The notes: a model not told the origin generated them from the letters alone. Positions 8,805 through 18,025 are shown, numbered from the stretch's first letter. The stretch: 64,000 nucleotides of DNA from Cryobacterium cheniae (GCF_004403395.1 NZ_SOGN01000034.1:1-64000); one strand, 5' to 3'. Program-made: numbers and translations.

Positions 8805-10213
8805 ACCGGGACGTGAGCAGCGACGTGAGCAGGGACCTGACCGAAAACACCGGGGCCCGGCGGGCCACCCGCTGGTGGCCGCTGCTCGGCGGGCTCGTCG
8901 CCGTGGCGCTCGCGGTGGGTCTGGGCAGGGTCATCGCCCAGGACGACACTCCGTTCGCCCTGGACACCGGGTGGATGACGGCCATGTCGGTCATCCGGGC
9001 ACCGGTCTGGGATTTCATCGCCCTCGTGATGAACGGCCTGGGCGGCGGTCTCGTCGCCTCCGTCGTCGTGCCCGTTCTGCTGATCGGCCTCCTGGTGTTC
9101 CTGAAACGCCCCTGGGCCGCGGGGTACGCCCTCCTGGTTACCGTGGTCTCCGGTGGCGCCGTGCGGCTCCTCAAATTGCTGTTCGGCCGGGACCGCCCGC
9201 AAGACCTCGAAGACATCCTGGTCAGCGTTGATTTCGGGTCGTTCCCCTCCGGGCATGTCGCCAATGCGGCGATACCGGCGATGGTCCTGGCGCTGCTCGT
9301 TCCGGTCTGGTGGGTGTGGCTGGCGGGGGTGGTGTACACGGTCACGATGATGTTCAGCCGCACGTACCTGGGCGCGCACTGGCTGACCGACACCATCGGG
9401 GCGGTGCTGCTCGTGATCGGCATCGCGCTGGCGATCTGGGCACCCCTGGCCGCGACACTCGAGGACGAACGCCGGCGGAGCCGGGCGTCCCATCCGTGGC
9501 GCACGTTCTACGACCGGTACGTCGTGGAAACGCGGGAACTGGATGCCGGTTCCCGCCACATCCTCCGGGTCACCGCGGTCACCTGCATGGGTACCGGCGC
9601 CGTCTTCTTCACGCTCACGCTGCTGAGCGTGCTGGGCGCCGGTGGCGTCACCACCATCGACGTCCCCGTGCAGGAGTGGCTGCTGGAGGCCCGCTCCCCC
9701 GTTCTGACGACCGTGATGATCGTGCTGGCGGTGGTGTTCGGGCCGATCGCACTTCCGATGATCGTGCTGGTCGTCTGCGTCGGCTGGGGGCTTCTCACCC
9801 GGCACGCCTGGCGCCCGCTGCTGCTGGCCGGCGCCATGGCCACCGGCGTCGTGCTGGCCCAGATCATCGGGCGCACGATCGGCCGCGAGCGGCCGCCGAT
9901 CGACCTGATGCTGTACGGAACGGACCTCACCTTCTCCTTCCCGTCCGGCCACGTGCTGGGCGCGGCCGACTTCCTGCTGGTGACCGCCTACCTCGTGCTC
10001 TCGCGCCGTTCCAGCGTGCGCGCCACCGGCCTCGGCCTCGCGCTCGCCATGGTCGGCGTCGTGCTCGCTGCCCTCAGCCGCCTGTACCTCGGCTACCACT
10101 GGACCACGGATGCCCTCGCCTCCGTTTCGATCTCCCTGGTGGTGGTGGGCTGCGTGATCGCCATCGACACCTGGCGCACCGTGCGGGTGGTCGAACCCGT
10201 GGGGCGCGGTTAG
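8801..10213 (+). CDS. Membrane phosphatase with two complete PAP2 domains
   Basis: 470 residues, about twelve hydrophobic segments, two copies of the phosphatidic-acid-phosphatase fold. The first copy has KLLFGRDRP, FPSGH and SRTYLGAHWLTD; the second has GRTIGRERP, FPSGH and SRLYLGYHWTTD. Thus both carry the three catalytic PAP2 motifs including the nucleophilic and acid/base histidines. Such enzymes dephosphorylate lipid phosphates such as undecaprenyl diphosphate or phosphatidylglycerol phosphate. Most family members have one copy, so this is an internal duplication or fusion. The ATG overlaps the YdeP-like gene's TGA (ATGA), tying expression together although no functional link is known. 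Confidence 0.9.
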   Translation: MNRDVSSDVSRDLTENTGARRATRWWPLLGGLVAVALAVGLGRVIAQDDTPFALDTGWMTAMSVIRAPVWDFIALVMNGLGGGLVASVVVPVLLIGLLVFLKRPWAAGYALLVTVVSGGAVRLLKLLFGRDRPQDLEDILVSVDFGSFPSGHVANAAIPAMVLALLVPVWWVWLAGVVYTVTMMFSRTYLGAHWLTDTIGAVLLVIGIALAIWAPLAATLEDERRRSRASHPWRTFYDRYVVETRELDAGSRHILRVTAVTCMGTGAVFFTLTLLSVLGAGGVTTIDVPVQEWLLEARSPVLTTVMIVLAVVFGPIALPMIVLVVCVGWGLLTRHAWRPLLLAGAMATGVVLAQIIGRTIGRERPPIDLMLYGTDLTFSFPSGHVLGAADFLLVTAYLVLSRRSSVRATGLGLALAMVGVVLAALSRLYLGYHWTTDALASVSISLVVVGCVIAIDTWRTVRVVEPVGRG

Positions 10214-10214
10214 T

Positions 10215-11051
10215 TCAGCCGCCGCTCTCGATGCGCGCGGCCCCCGCGTAGATCACCATGGACTCGCCGCGCAGGAACCCGACCAGCGTCATCCCCACCT
10301 CGTCCGCGAACTCGGCGGCCAGCGACGACGGCGCCGACACGGCGGCGAGCACCGGGATCCCGGCCATCAGCGCCTTCTGTGCCAGTTCGAAGCTCGCCCG
10401 GCTCGACACCATCAGCACCGTGCCGGTGAGCGGCAGCAGGTCTTCCTTCACCGCCCAGCCGATGACCTTGTCGACCGCGTTGTGGCGGCCGACGTCTTCG
10501 CGGAGCACCAGCATCCGTCCGGTCGCCCCGTCGAAGAGGGCGGCCGCGTGGATGCCGCCGGTCTTCTCGAACACGGTCTGGGCGGCGCGCAGAGCCTCGG
10601 GGAAGCTCGTCAGGAGTGCCGCGTCGACCCGCAACGGGTCAGCCGCCACCGGGAACGCCGACTTCGTGCGCACGGCGTCGATGCTCGCCTTGCCGCAGAG
10701 ACCGCAGGAACTGGTCGTCAGGAACGACCGCTCAAGGCTCGGGTCGGGCGGTGCGACGCCGGCTGCGAGCGACACGTCGAGCACGTTGTAGGTGTTCACC
10801 CCGTCGACGGTGGCGCCGGCGCAATACCGGGCCGTGACGAAGTGCTCGCCCCGGGTGATCACGCCCTCCGACACCAGGAACCCGGCGGCCAGGTCGAAAT
10901 CGTTGCCGGGGGTGCGCATCGTGACGGCGAGGGAGCGGCCGTTCACGCGGATCTCGAGCGGCTCTTCGACCGCGAGCACGTCTTCGCGGGTGCTGAGAGT
11001 ACCGCCCACCGTCAGACGCACGACCTTCCGTCGCACCGTGATTCTGCTCAT
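10215..11051 (-). CDS. fdhD: Formate dehydrogenase accessory sulfurtransferase FdhD
   Basis: 278 residues. Characteristic segments are [11 protein letters not shown] near the N-terminus, [15 protein letters not shown], the active-site loop [14 protein letters not shown] (CxxC that accepts persulfide sulfur), and [19 protein letters not shown]. FdhD passes sulfur from a cysteine desulfurase to the bis-MGD cofactor and is needed for formate dehydrogenase-type enzymes. It lies six bases downstream of moaA in one operon, and the most likely local client is the YdeP-type enzyme at 6489. It is convergent with the PAP2 gene with a one-base gap between stops. Confidence 0.95.
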   Translation of the reverse strand: MSRITVRRKVVRLTVGGTLSTREDVLAVEEPLEIRVNGRSLAVTMRTPGNDFDLAAGFLVSEGVITRGEHFVTARYCAGATVDGVNTYNVLDVSLAAGVAPPDPSLERSFLTTSSCGLCGKASIDAVRTKSAFPVAADPLRVDAALLTSFPEALRAAQTVFEKTGGIHAAALFDGATGRMLVLREDVGRHNAVDKVIGWAVKEDLLPLTGTVLMVSSRASFELAQKALMAGIPVLAAVSAPSSLAAEFADEVGMTLVGFLRGESMVIYAGAARIESGG

Positions 11052-11057
11052 CGTGAT

Positions 11058-12086
11058 TCACCCACCGATATACGACATTTCGATTCTTTTCTTCCCGGAT
11101 GCGCGCAGCTGGCCGGTCTCGGCGCTGCGCAGCTCCGAGTAGCGGTCGGTGCGCGCGCGCCAGATCTGCGCCATCACGGTGGACAGTTCCTCGTCGGTGC
11201 AGCCGCCGCGCATCAGGGCGCGCAGGTCGTGCCCCTCCGTCGCGAACAGGCAGGTGAACAACTTGCCGTCGGTGGAAACCCGCGCCCGGGAGCAGGAGTG
11301 GCAGAACGACTGGGTGACGCTGGAAATGACGCCGATCTCCCCGCCGCCGTCGCGGTAGCGCCACCGGCGGCTGGTCTCGCCGGTGTAATTGGGCGCCACC
11401 TCGTCCAGGGGCAGTTCCGCGTTGATGCGCGCCACCACCTCGGACGAGGGCACCACGTCGGCCATCTCCCAGCCGTTGCTCGAGCCGACGTCCATGAATT
11501 CGATGAAGCGGAGGATGTACGGGGTGCCCTTGAAGTGGCGTGCCATCGCGACGATGTCCTGGTCGTTCTGCCCGCGCTTGAGCACCATGTTGATCTTGAT
11601 CGGTCCGAGCCCCACCGAGTGGGCCACGTCGAGGCTGTTCAGCACCTTCGCGACCGGGAACTTCACGTCGTTCATGGTCTGGAAGGTGGCGTCGTCGAGG
11701 GAGTCGAGCGACACCGTGACGCGTTCCAGCCCGGCGTCTTTCAGGGCCTGGGCCTTCAGCGCCAGAACCGAACCGTTCGTGGTCATGGCGATGTCGATCG
11801 GGCGGCCGGCCGGGGTGCGGAGCTCCGCCAGCATCGCCACCAGTTCCTCGATCCCCTTGCGCAGCAGCGGCTCACCGCCGGTGAGGCGGATCTTCTCGAC
11901 CCCGTGCGCCACGCTGATCCGGGCCAGCCGGGTCATCTCCTCGAAGGAGAGCAGTTCGTCCCGCTCCATGAACGCGAAGTCCTTGCCGAACACCTCTTTG
12001 GGCATGCAGTAGACGCAGCGGAAGTTGCAGCGGTCCGTCACCGAGATACGCAGATCGTGCAACGGACGTTGGAACTGATCAATCAT
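11058..12086 (-). CDS. moaA: GTP 3',8-cyclase MoaA
   Basis: 342 residues, radical SAM enzyme that starts molybdopterin synthesis by making 3',8-cyclo-GTP. The N-terminal cluster site reads [10 protein letters not shown] (CxxxCxxC), with [10 protein letters not shown] as the SAM-binding GGE motif. The C-terminal second cluster site is [21 protein letters not shown] (three Cys), and the chain ends in Ile-Gly-Gly, the di-glycine tail required for GTP positioning. It is followed six bases on by fdhD. It partners with MoaC at 16155 but is encoded separately. Confidence 0.97.
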   Translation of the reverse strand: MIDQFQRPLHDLRISVTDRCNFRCVYCMPKEVFGKDFAFMERDELLSFEEMTRLARISVAHGVEKIRLTGGEPLLRKGIEELVAMLAELRTPAGRPIDIAMTTNGSVLALKAQALKDAGLERVTVSLDSLDDATFQTMNDVKFPVAKVLNSLDVAHSVGLGPIKINMVLKRGQNDQDIVAMARHFKGTPYILRFIEFMDVGSSNGWEMADVVPSSEVVARINAELPLDEVAPNYTGETSRRWRYRDGGGEIGVISSVTQSFCHSCSRARVSTDGKLFTCLFATEGHDLRALMRGGCTDEELSTVMAQIWRARTDRYSELRSAETGQLRASGKKRIEMSYIGG

Positions 12087-12164
12087 CTCTCCACACTAAC
12101 CGCCGCCCTGTGCGGCACGAATCCCGGGGGACGGTGACAAATGCCCTCCCCGCGTGAGAAAAGC

Positions 12165-12197
12165 ACACCCGGCCGGGGCGAACCGCCGGCCGGGTGT
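12165..12197 (-). terminator. Rho-independent terminator after fdhA
   Basis: A perfect 12-base-pair stem (12165-12176 with 12186-12197) encloses a nine-base loop; read on the minus strand it is followed by gcttttc. It lies 35 bases beyond the fdhA stop and separates that gene from moaA-fdhD. Confidence 0.8.
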
Positions 12198-12231
12198 CTC
12201 GTTGCAGGTGTTGCGCGCGAATCGATCGCGT

Positions 12232-13446
12232 TTACTTGATGTACTGGTTCGGGTTCAGCACGTACTTGACCGACTTGCCGGCGTCGAACTCGGCGTACCC
12301 GCGCGGGGCATCCTCCAGGCTGATCGCCTGGGCGTTGACGGCCTGGGCGATCTGCACCTTGTCGTGCAGGATCGCCATCATCAGGCCCCGGTTGTACTTC
12401 ATCACCGGGCACTGACCGGTGGTGAAGGAGAGGGACTTGGCCCAGCCGAGACCCAGCCGGATGGACAGCGAGCCGACCTTCGCCGCCTCGTCGACCCCGC
12501 CCGGGTCACCGGTGACGTAGAGCCCCGGGATGCCCAGGCCACCACCGGCCGCCGTGACCGTCATGAGGGAGTTCAGCACCGTGGCCGGTCGCTCCTGACC
12601 GGCGTCCTTGCCGTGGCCGCGGGCCTCGAAGCCGACCGCATCCACACCGCAGTCGACCGTGGGCTCCCCCAGGATCTGCTCGATCTGGTCCTGCGGTTCC
12701 CCCTTCCGCAGGTCGATGGTCTCGCAGCCGAAGCTGCGGGCCTGCGCCAGCCGGTCCTCGTTGAGGTCGGCGACGATGACGACGGCGGCCCCGAGCAGCT
12801 GGGCGGATGCCGCCGCGGCCAGACCCACCGGGCCGGCTCCGGCGACGTAGACGGTCGACCCGACCCCGACGCCGGCGCTGTACGCTCCGTGGAAACCGGT
12901 CGGGAAGATGTCGGAGAGCATGGTGAGGTCCATGATCTTCTCCAGCGCCTGATCCCGGTCCGGGAACTTCAAGAGGTTCCAGTCCGCGTAGGGCACCAGA
13001 ACGTACTCGGCCTGGCCGCCGACCCAGCCGCCCATGTCCACGTAGCCGTAGGCGCTGCCCGGCCGGTCGGGGTTGACGTTCAGACAGATCCCGGTCTTGC
13101 GCTCCTTACAGTTGCGGCACCGGCCGCAGGAGATGTTGAACGGCACCGAGACGATGTCGCCGACCTTGATGAACTCGACGTCGGGTCCGCATTCGACCAC
13201 CTCGCCGGTGATCTCGTGGCCGAGGACGAGGTCCGACGGCGCGGTCGTGCGCCCACGAACCATGTGCTGGTCCGAGCCGCAGATGTTGGTGGTGACCGTG
13301 CGGAGGATGACACCGTGCGGCACCTTGCGGCCCACGTTCGCCGGGTTGACCCCCGGACCGTCTTTCAGCTCGAAAGTCGGATAGTCGATGTCGATGACCT
13401 CGACGACCCCCGGGCTCTTGTAGGCAACTGCTCTGTTCCCAGTCAT
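12232..13446 (-). CDS. fdhA: Glutathione-independent formaldehyde dehydrogenase (zinc MDR family)
   Basis: 404 residues, close in length to the Pseudomonas putida enzyme family. Catalytic zinc region: NICGSDQHMVRGRT then LGHEITGEVV; structural zinc: NISCGRCRNCKERKTGIC with four cysteines. The NAD-binding motif is VYVAGAGPVGLAAA, and TVDCGVDAVGFEARGHG is typical of this subfamily. It oxidises formaldehyde to formate with tightly bound NAD, without a thiol cofactor. The start has aggaagg nine bases upstream, and a strong terminator follows the gene, so it is monocistronic. Its setting among formate- and molybdenum-related genes suggests one-carbon detoxification feeding formate oxidation (inference). 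Confidence 0.93.
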   Translation of the reverse strand: MTGNRAVAYKSPGVVEVIDIDYPTFELKDGPGVNPANVGRKVPHGVILRTVTTNICGSDQHMVRGRTTAPSDLVLGHEITGEVVECGPDVEFIKVGDIVSVPFNISCGRCRNCKERKTGICLNVNPDRPGSAYGYVDMGGWVGGQAEYVLVPYADWNLLKFPDRDQALEKIMDLTMLSDIFPTGFHGAYSAGVGVGSTVYVAGAGPVGLAAAASAQLLGAAVVIVADLNEDRLAQARSFGCETIDLRKGEPQDQIEQILGEPTVDCGVDAVGFEARGHGKDAGQERPATVLNSLMTVTAAGGGLGIPGLYVTGDPGGVDEAAKVGSLSIRLGLGWAKSLSFTTGQCPVMKYNRGLMMAILHDKVQIAQAVNAQAISLEDAPRGYAEFDAGKSVKYVLNPNQYIK

Positions 13447-13639
13447 GAAGTACCTTCCTAGTTCCTGTTTGCTTCCCTCAAAGCGAGACCCGTCGGGCCG
13501 CGCGAGACTGCATCGAAATTTCTAGTTGGTGCCTGTTGCCCTCCTAGAGGACTACATCGCGGCTGGGAATTCAAGGGGCTCGGCCAGATGACCGGCATCG
13601 GGTACGCACCGGACGCCGCCAGCGCCTACCGTGGTACGC

Positions 13640-14863
13640 ATGGCCATTCCCCCCCTCGTCGAACCGATCGCCCGCCTCAGCGGCGCTGAATCCGTTCGCA
13701 CCGCCCGCCAACGCCGCCTGCCCCAGCTGAACGAGCTCGGCCAGCGCCGCCTCGCCAACGCCCGGGTCCTCGTGCTCGGCGCCGGCGGGCTGGGCTCCCC
13801 CGCACTGGTCTACCTGGCCGCGGCCGGGGTGGGCACGATCGGCATCGTCGACGGCGACGACGTCGAACCCAGCAATCTGCAGCGCCAGATCGTGCACGGC
13901 CAGGCGGATGTCGGACGCCCCAAGGTGGTCAGTGCCGCCGAGTCGATCGCCCGGATCGCGCCGGAGGCCGTGGTCGTGCAGCACGCCGAACGGCTCGACG
14001 CCGTCAACGCCGCAGCGATCATCGGCGGCTACGACGTGGTCATCGACGGCACCGACAACTTCCCCACCCGTTTCCTGGTCAACGACACCTGCGCGGCGCT
14101 GGGCCTGCCACTGGTGTGGGCATCCGTTCTCCGCTTCGACGCCCAACTGTCGGTGTTCTGGGCCACCCCGCCGGCCGACAGCGGCCTCACCGGAGTGCAC
14201 CTGCGCGACCTGTTCCCGACTCCCCCCCAGGAGGGTGAGGTGCCCAACTGCGCCGAGGCCGGCGTGCTCGGCGCGCTCTGCGGCCAGGTGGGTTCACTGA
14301 TGGCCACCGAGGCGATCAAACTCATCGCCGGCATCGGCAACCCGCTGATCGGGCGGATCCTCGTGATCGACGCGCTCTCGGGCCGATTCACCGAGGTGCC
14401 CCTGATCGGCACCGGCATCGCCGCCGCCGACCCGAACCCGGCCGCGGCCCTCGCCGCCGCAGAGGCCGCCGCGGCTCCGGCCTGGCCGACTCTGACCCCG
14501 GTGGAGCTCGTGGCCCGGCTCGGCGCCCGCGCCGACGGAACAGACCCGTTCGTGGTCGTCGACGTGCGCGAGCCCGACGAGCACACCGAGAGCGCCATCC
14601 CGGGCGCCGTCCTGCTGCCGCTCGGCGAGTTGCTCACCGCTGCGGGCATGGCGACCCTGCCGCGGGACGTGCCGCTGGTGCTGCACTGCCATCAGGGCTC
14701 GCGCGCGGCCCGCGCCGCGACCGCGCTCACCGCGGCCGGTTTCACCGGCCTGACCCTGCTTGCCGGCGGCATCGTCGCGTGGGACGCCGCCGTGGACGCC
14801 CGGACCGCTCCCGGCGTGGGCAGCAAGTGGGCCGGCGAATCGTCGACAACGGCGAGGAACTGA
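13640..14863 (+). CDS. moeZ: MoeZ/MoeB-like E1 adenylyltransferase with rhodanese domain
   Basis: About 407 residues. The E1-like domain has ARVLVLGAGGLGSPALVYLA (ATP-binding Rossmann), DGDDVEPSNLQRQI, and DGTDNFPTRFLVND. The C-terminal rhodanese domain ends in VPLVLHCHQGSRAARAA, whose C-x-x-G-x-R loop holds the persulfide cysteine. The protein adenylates the C-terminus of MoaD-type sulfur carriers and thiolates it. Paired CxxC zinc motifs of classical MoeB are not evident. The ATG at 13640 is preferred to the GTG at 13631. It is the first gene of an operon and is followed two bases after its stop by the GTG of moeA. Confidence 0.9.
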   Translation: MAIPPLVEPIARLSGAESVRTARQRRLPQLNELGQRRLANARVLVLGAGGLGSPALVYLAAAGVGTIGIVDGDDVEPSNLQRQIVHGQADVGRPKVVSAAESIARIAPEAVVVQHAERLDAVNAAAIIGGYDVVIDGTDNFPTRFLVNDTCAALGLPLVWASVLRFDAQLSVFWATPPADSGLTGVHLRDLFPTPPQEGEVPNCAEAGVLGALCGQVGSLMATEAIKLIAGIGNPLIGRILVIDALSGRFTEVPLIGTGIAAADPNPAAALAAAEAAAAPAWPTLTPVELVARLGARADGTDPFVVVDVREPDEHTESAIPGAVLLPLGELLTAAGMATLPRDVPLVLHCHQGSRAARAATALTAAGFTGLTLLAGGIVAWDAAVDARTAPGVGSKWAGESSTTARN

Positions 14864-14865
14864 CC

Positions 14866-16158
14866 GTGCACGGGCACGACGCTTCCGGCTGCGCCCTGCC
14901 GGACTCGGCCCGCAGCGTCGCCGACCAACTCTCGGCCGTGCTCGCCGCGGTCTCCCCGCTGCCGCCCGGGCGGGTCTCGCTCGACGAGGCGCTGGGTCTT
15001 GTGCTGGCCGAGGACGTCCGCAGCAGGACGGACACGCCCCCCTTCGACAACTCGGCCATGGACGGCTACGCCGTGCAGCGCGCCGACCTGCTGCAGGCCT
15101 CCGCGGAGCATCCGGTCACGCTGCCGGTGGTCGCCGACCTCGCGGCCGGAACCAGCCAGAACCCGAATTTGCAGCCCGGGCAGGTGGCCCGCATCATGAC
15201 CGGGGCGCCGATCCCCGACGGGGCGGATGCCGTGGTGCCGATCGAGGACACCGATCAGGGCACCGACACGGTCACGATCGTGCGCGCGCCGCAGCCGGCC
15301 GCGCACATCCGCCGCGCCGGGGAAGACGCCCACGCCGGCGACACCGTGCTCACCCGCGGCTCGGTGCTCTGGCCGACCCGGGTGGCCGCGGCCGCCAGCG
15401 CCGGTACCTCGTCGGTGCAGGCGCACCCGGCTCCGCGCGTGGCCGTGATCTCCACCGGGAGCGAGCTCGTCACTCCCGGCGAGCCCACCCGGCGCGGCCA
15501 GATCCCCGACTCCAACTCCTACCTGCTCGCGTCGGCCGTCGCCGCGGCCGGCGGGCTGCCGATCCGTCTCGGCGCGGTCGCCGACGACGAGAACACCCTC
15601 CGCAGCCTGCTGGCCGGCCTGGCCGGCACGGTCGACGCCATCGTGCTCTCCGGCGGGGTCAGCGTGGGGGCGTACGACGTCGTCAAGGCCGTGCTCGCCC
15701 CGCTCGGCACCGTGCGGTTCGGGCCCGTCAAGATGCAGCCGGGCAAGCCCCAGGGCTTCGGCCGATGGCCGTCCGAGGCGGCCGCCGAGAACACCGACGG
15801 CACCGTGGCGGGGCCGCTCATCTTCGCCCTCCCCGGCAACCCGGTCAGCGCCTTCGTGTCGTTCGAGGTGTTCGTGCGGCCGGCCCTGCGCCGTCTCGGC
15901 GGCCACACCGAGCTGTTCCGCCCCACGATCTCCGCGACCGCCGGGGAGAGCTGGGCCTCTCCGCCCGGCCGGGCCCAGTACATGCCGGTGACCCTGGCGG
16001 GCGAGGGCACCCGCAGCGTGGCACGCCGGGCCGCGGCCGGCGGGTCGGGATCCCATCTCGTCGCCGGGCTTGCTCAGGCCGTCGGGCTGGCCATCGTGCC
16101 GGAGAACGTGACCCGCATTGCCGCAGGTGACCGGGTCACTGTCATGCTGGTGACATGA
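14866..16158 (+). CDS. moeA: Molybdopterin molybdenumtransferase MoeA
   Basis: About 430 residues. Family motifs are DTPPFDNSAMDGYAV, QVARIMTGAPIPDGADAVVP (substrate site), VAVISTGSELVTPG, VLSGGVSVGAYDVVK and IFALPGNPVSAFVSFEVFV. MoeA inserts molybdate into adenylylated molybdopterin. The GTG start lies two bases after the moeZ stop with gagg upstream; the frame is open further up but overlaps moeZ. The stop overlaps the ATG of moaC (ATGA). The N-terminal 25 residues before the first helix are unconserved. Confidence 0.95.
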   Translation: MHGHDASGCALPDSARSVADQLSAVLAAVSPLPPGRVSLDEALGLVLAEDVRSRTDTPPFDNSAMDGYAVQRADLLQASAEHPVTLPVVADLAAGTSQNPNLQPGQVARIMTGAPIPDGADAVVPIEDTDQGTDTVTIVRAPQPAAHIRRAGEDAHAGDTVLTRGSVLWPTRVAAAASAGTSSVQAHPAPRVAVISTGSELVTPGEPTRRGQIPDSNSYLLASAVAAAGGLPIRLGAVADDENTLRSLLAGLAGTVDAIVLSGGVSVGAYDVVKAVLAPLGTVRFGPVKMQPGKPQGFGRWPSEAAAENTDGTVAGPLIFALPGNPVSAFVSFEVFVRPALRRLGGHTELFRPTISATAGESWASPPGRAQYMPVTLAGEGTRSVARRAAAGGSGSHLVAGLAQAVGLAIVPENVTRIAAGDRVTVMLVT

Positions 16159-16652
16159 GCATCCGCGACACGACCGCACACCCCTTCACACACCTCGATT
16201 CCGCCGGCCAGGCCCGCATGGTCGACGTCACCGAGAAGCAACCCACCGTGCGCAGCGCCACCGCCGCCGGCTTCGTGGCCTGCGGTCCGACGGTCATCGC
16301 CGCGCTCCGCGACGGCAGCACCCCGAAGGGCGATGTGCTCGCCGTGGCCCGGATCGCCGGCATCCAGGGTGCCAAGAAATGCGCCGACCTGCTCCCCCTC
16401 GCGCATGTGATCGGGGTGCACGGCGCCGCCGTCGACCTCGTCATCGAAGACACCGGGGTGCGCGTCACGGCCACCGTGCGCACCGCCGACCGCACCGGCG
16501 TCGAGATGGAGGCGCTGACCGCCGTGTCGGTCGCCGCCCTCGCCGTGGTCGACATGGTCAAGGGTCTCGACAAGTCCGTTGTGATCGAGAACGTGCGTTT
16601 GATCACGAAGACCGGCGGCAAGTCCGGCGACTGGCACCGCCCGAACGCGTAG
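16155..16652 (+). CDS. moaC: Cyclic pyranopterin monophosphate synthase MoaC
   Basis: 165 residues. It shows HLDSAGQARMVDVTEK near the N-terminus, VARIAGIQGAKKCADLLPLA (helix with the invariant lysines) followed by H, and MEALTAVSVAALAVVDMVKG then LDKSV. MoaC turns the MoaA product into cyclic pyranopterin monophosphate in the second step of Moco synthesis. It overlaps moeA by four bases, and its stop is two bases before the mobA ATG. Length and motifs are complete. Confidence 0.97.
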   Translation: MSIRDTTAHPFTHLDSAGQARMVDVTEKQPTVRSATAAGFVACGPTVIAALRDGSTPKGDVLAVARIAGIQGAKKCADLLPLAHVIGVHGAAVDLVIEDTGVRVTATVRTADRTGVEMEALTAVSVAALAVVDMVKGLDKSVVIENVRLITKTGGKSGDWHRPNA

Positions 16653-16654
16653 CC

Positions 16655-17353
16655 ATGACCGAGGACCTGATCGTTGACCTGATCGTGCTGGCCGGCGGCC
16701 GCGCCCGCCGCCTCGACGGCGCGGTCAAACCCGCAGTCGAGGTGGCCGGGCGCACGCTGCTCTCCCGGGTGCTGGACGCCCGAGGTCTGGCCCGACACGT
16801 GGTCGTGGTCGGTCCCGAGGAGGCCCGCGCGGCCGTCGCGACCGACGACACCGCCGCACTGACCTGGACGCTCGAGGATCCTCCGTTCGGTGGTCCGGTC
16901 GCCGGGATCGCGGCCGGACTCGCGGCGCTTCAGCGCGTGACCGCGACCGGGCCCGCCGACTGGGTGCTGCTTCTCGCCTGCGACCTGCCCTGGGCAGCGG
17001 ATGCCGCCCGACTGCTGGTGCCGGCGGCGACCGACCCGGGGCTGCCGGCATCCGTTCACGGCCTGCACCTGGTGGATGCGGGCGGCCGCGCGCAGTGGCT
17101 CGCGGGGATCTACCGGCCGGCCCCCCTCACGGCGGCCGCGCACCGGCTCGGCGCCGACGCGCACGGCGCGAGCATGCGCGGGCTGCTGGCCCCTCTGACG
17201 CTGCGGGGCCTCCGCGACCAGACCGGCGCCGGGAGCGACGTGGACACATGGCAGGATGTGGAGAGAAGTTCCGCTCTGCTGACCAGCACCCCACCGCGGA
17301 GCAAACCGATGAGTGAACCGATGAGTGAACCGATAAGGAGTGATCCCGAATGA
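16655..17353 (+). CDS. mobA: Molybdenum cofactor guanylyltransferase MobA
   Basis: About 232 residues. IVLAGGRARRLDGAVKPAVE is the LAGGxxxRxxGxxKP nucleotide-binding loop; LLLACDLPWAADAARLL is the acidic metal-binding segment. MobA attaches GMP to Mo-molybdopterin to make the bis-MGD form needed by NarG and the YdeP-like enzyme. The C-terminal 20 residues are a repetitive Met-Ser-Glu-Pro tail whose DNA also contains the aaggag ribosome site of the next gene, so the tail is probably dispensable. It overlaps the DUF6457 gene by four bases. Confidence 0.9.
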   Translation: MTEDLIVDLIVLAGGRARRLDGAVKPAVEVAGRTLLSRVLDARGLARHVVVVGPEEARAAVATDDTAALTWTLEDPPFGGPVAGIAAGLAALQRVTATGPADWVLLLACDLPWAADAARLLVPAATDPGLPASVHGLHLVDAGGRAQWLAGIYRPAPLTAAAHRLGADAHGASMRGLLAPLTLRGLRDQTGAGSDVDTWQDVERSSALLTSTPPRSKPMSEPMSEPIRSDPE

Positions 17354-17637
17354 GCACCTCGACCCCGCTCCCGCCCGAGGCTCTGGACGACTGGCTCGTG
17401 GCCCTCGCCGCCGCCCTCGGGCTCGATCCGGCCGACGTCCCCGTGGGCACGCTGCTGGACGTGGCCCGCGATGTGGCCCACAACGTGGCCCGTCCCGCCG
17501 CCCCGCTCAGCACCTTCCTGGTCGGCCTGGCCGCGGCCCGGAACGGTGGCACGGCCGCCGACATCGAGGCCGCCAGCGCACTGGCCACCCGGCTCGCGCT
17601 CGGCTGGGCGAACAACCAGCCGGGAGGGACCCGCTGA
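17350..17637 (+). CDS. DUF6457 protein associated with Moco genes
   Basis: 95 residues, start fixed by aaggag at 17334-17339 and by an ATGA overlap with mobA. It resembles the DUF6457 domain: LDDWLVALAAALGL, then LLDVARDVAHNVARPAAPLSTFLVGLAA. The domain is often found fused to or next to MobA in Actinobacteria; no activity is assigned. The small helical protein ends at a TGATG junction with moaD, placing it firmly in the Moco operon. Confidence 0.8.
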   Translation: MSTSTPLPPEALDDWLVALAAALGLDPADVPVGTLLDVARDVAHNVARPAAPLSTFLVGLAAARNGGTAADIEAASALATRLALGWANNQPGGTR

Positions 17638-17876
17638 TGGCGAGCATCCGTTTCTTCGCCGCGGCGGCCGAGGCGGCCGCCGTCGATGCGGCCACCATCG
17701 ACGCCGCCACGATCGGCGCCCTGCGCGCCGCGCTCACGACCCGCTACGGCGCCGAGTTCGAGCGCGTCCTCGGCCGGTGCTCCCTGCTCGTGAACGGCAC
17801 CCGGGCGACGGATGACGCGGTGCCGCTCTCCGGCAGCGACACCGTCGACGTGCTGCCGCCCTTCGCCGGCGGCTGA
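17637..17876 (+). CDS. moaD: Molybdopterin synthase small subunit MoaD
   Basis: 79 residues of the ubiquitin-like beta-grasp type. IRFFAAAAEAA at the start and SDTVDVLPPFAGG at the end are diagnostic; the terminal Gly-Gly is the site adenylated and thiocarboxylated by MoeZ. The 19-base spacing-free TGATG start couples it to the DUF6457 gene. Its partner MoaE is not here but at 36216 on the other strand. It is the last gene of the operon and is followed by a pentamer repeat tract. Confidence 0.92.
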   Translation: MASIRFFAAAAEAAAVDAATIDAATIGALRAALTTRYGAEFERVLGRCSLLVNGTRATDDAVPLSGSDTVDVLPPFAGG

Positions 17877-17890
17877 CGCCCGGCCCATCC

Positions 17891-18025
17891 GGTCCGGTCC
17901 GTTTCGATTCGGTTCGGTCCGTTTCGGTTCGGTTCGGTTCGGTTCGGTCCGGTTCGGTCCGGTTCGGTTCGGTTCGGTCCGGTTCGGTTCGGTTCGGTCC
18001 GGTTCGGTTCGGTCCGGTCCGGTCC
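17891..18025. repeat. Pentanucleotide microsatellite ggt(t/c)c, 27 units
   Basis: Twenty-seven consecutive pentamers, almost all ggttc or ggtcc with two gtttc and one gattc variant. They occupy most of the 256 bases between moaD and narK. There is no self-complementarity of the terminator type. The rest of the gap (18026-18132) is AT-richer just after the tract (attcatttttcacgg) and may hold the narK promoter, but no clear -35/-10 pair is seen. Confidence 0.95.
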
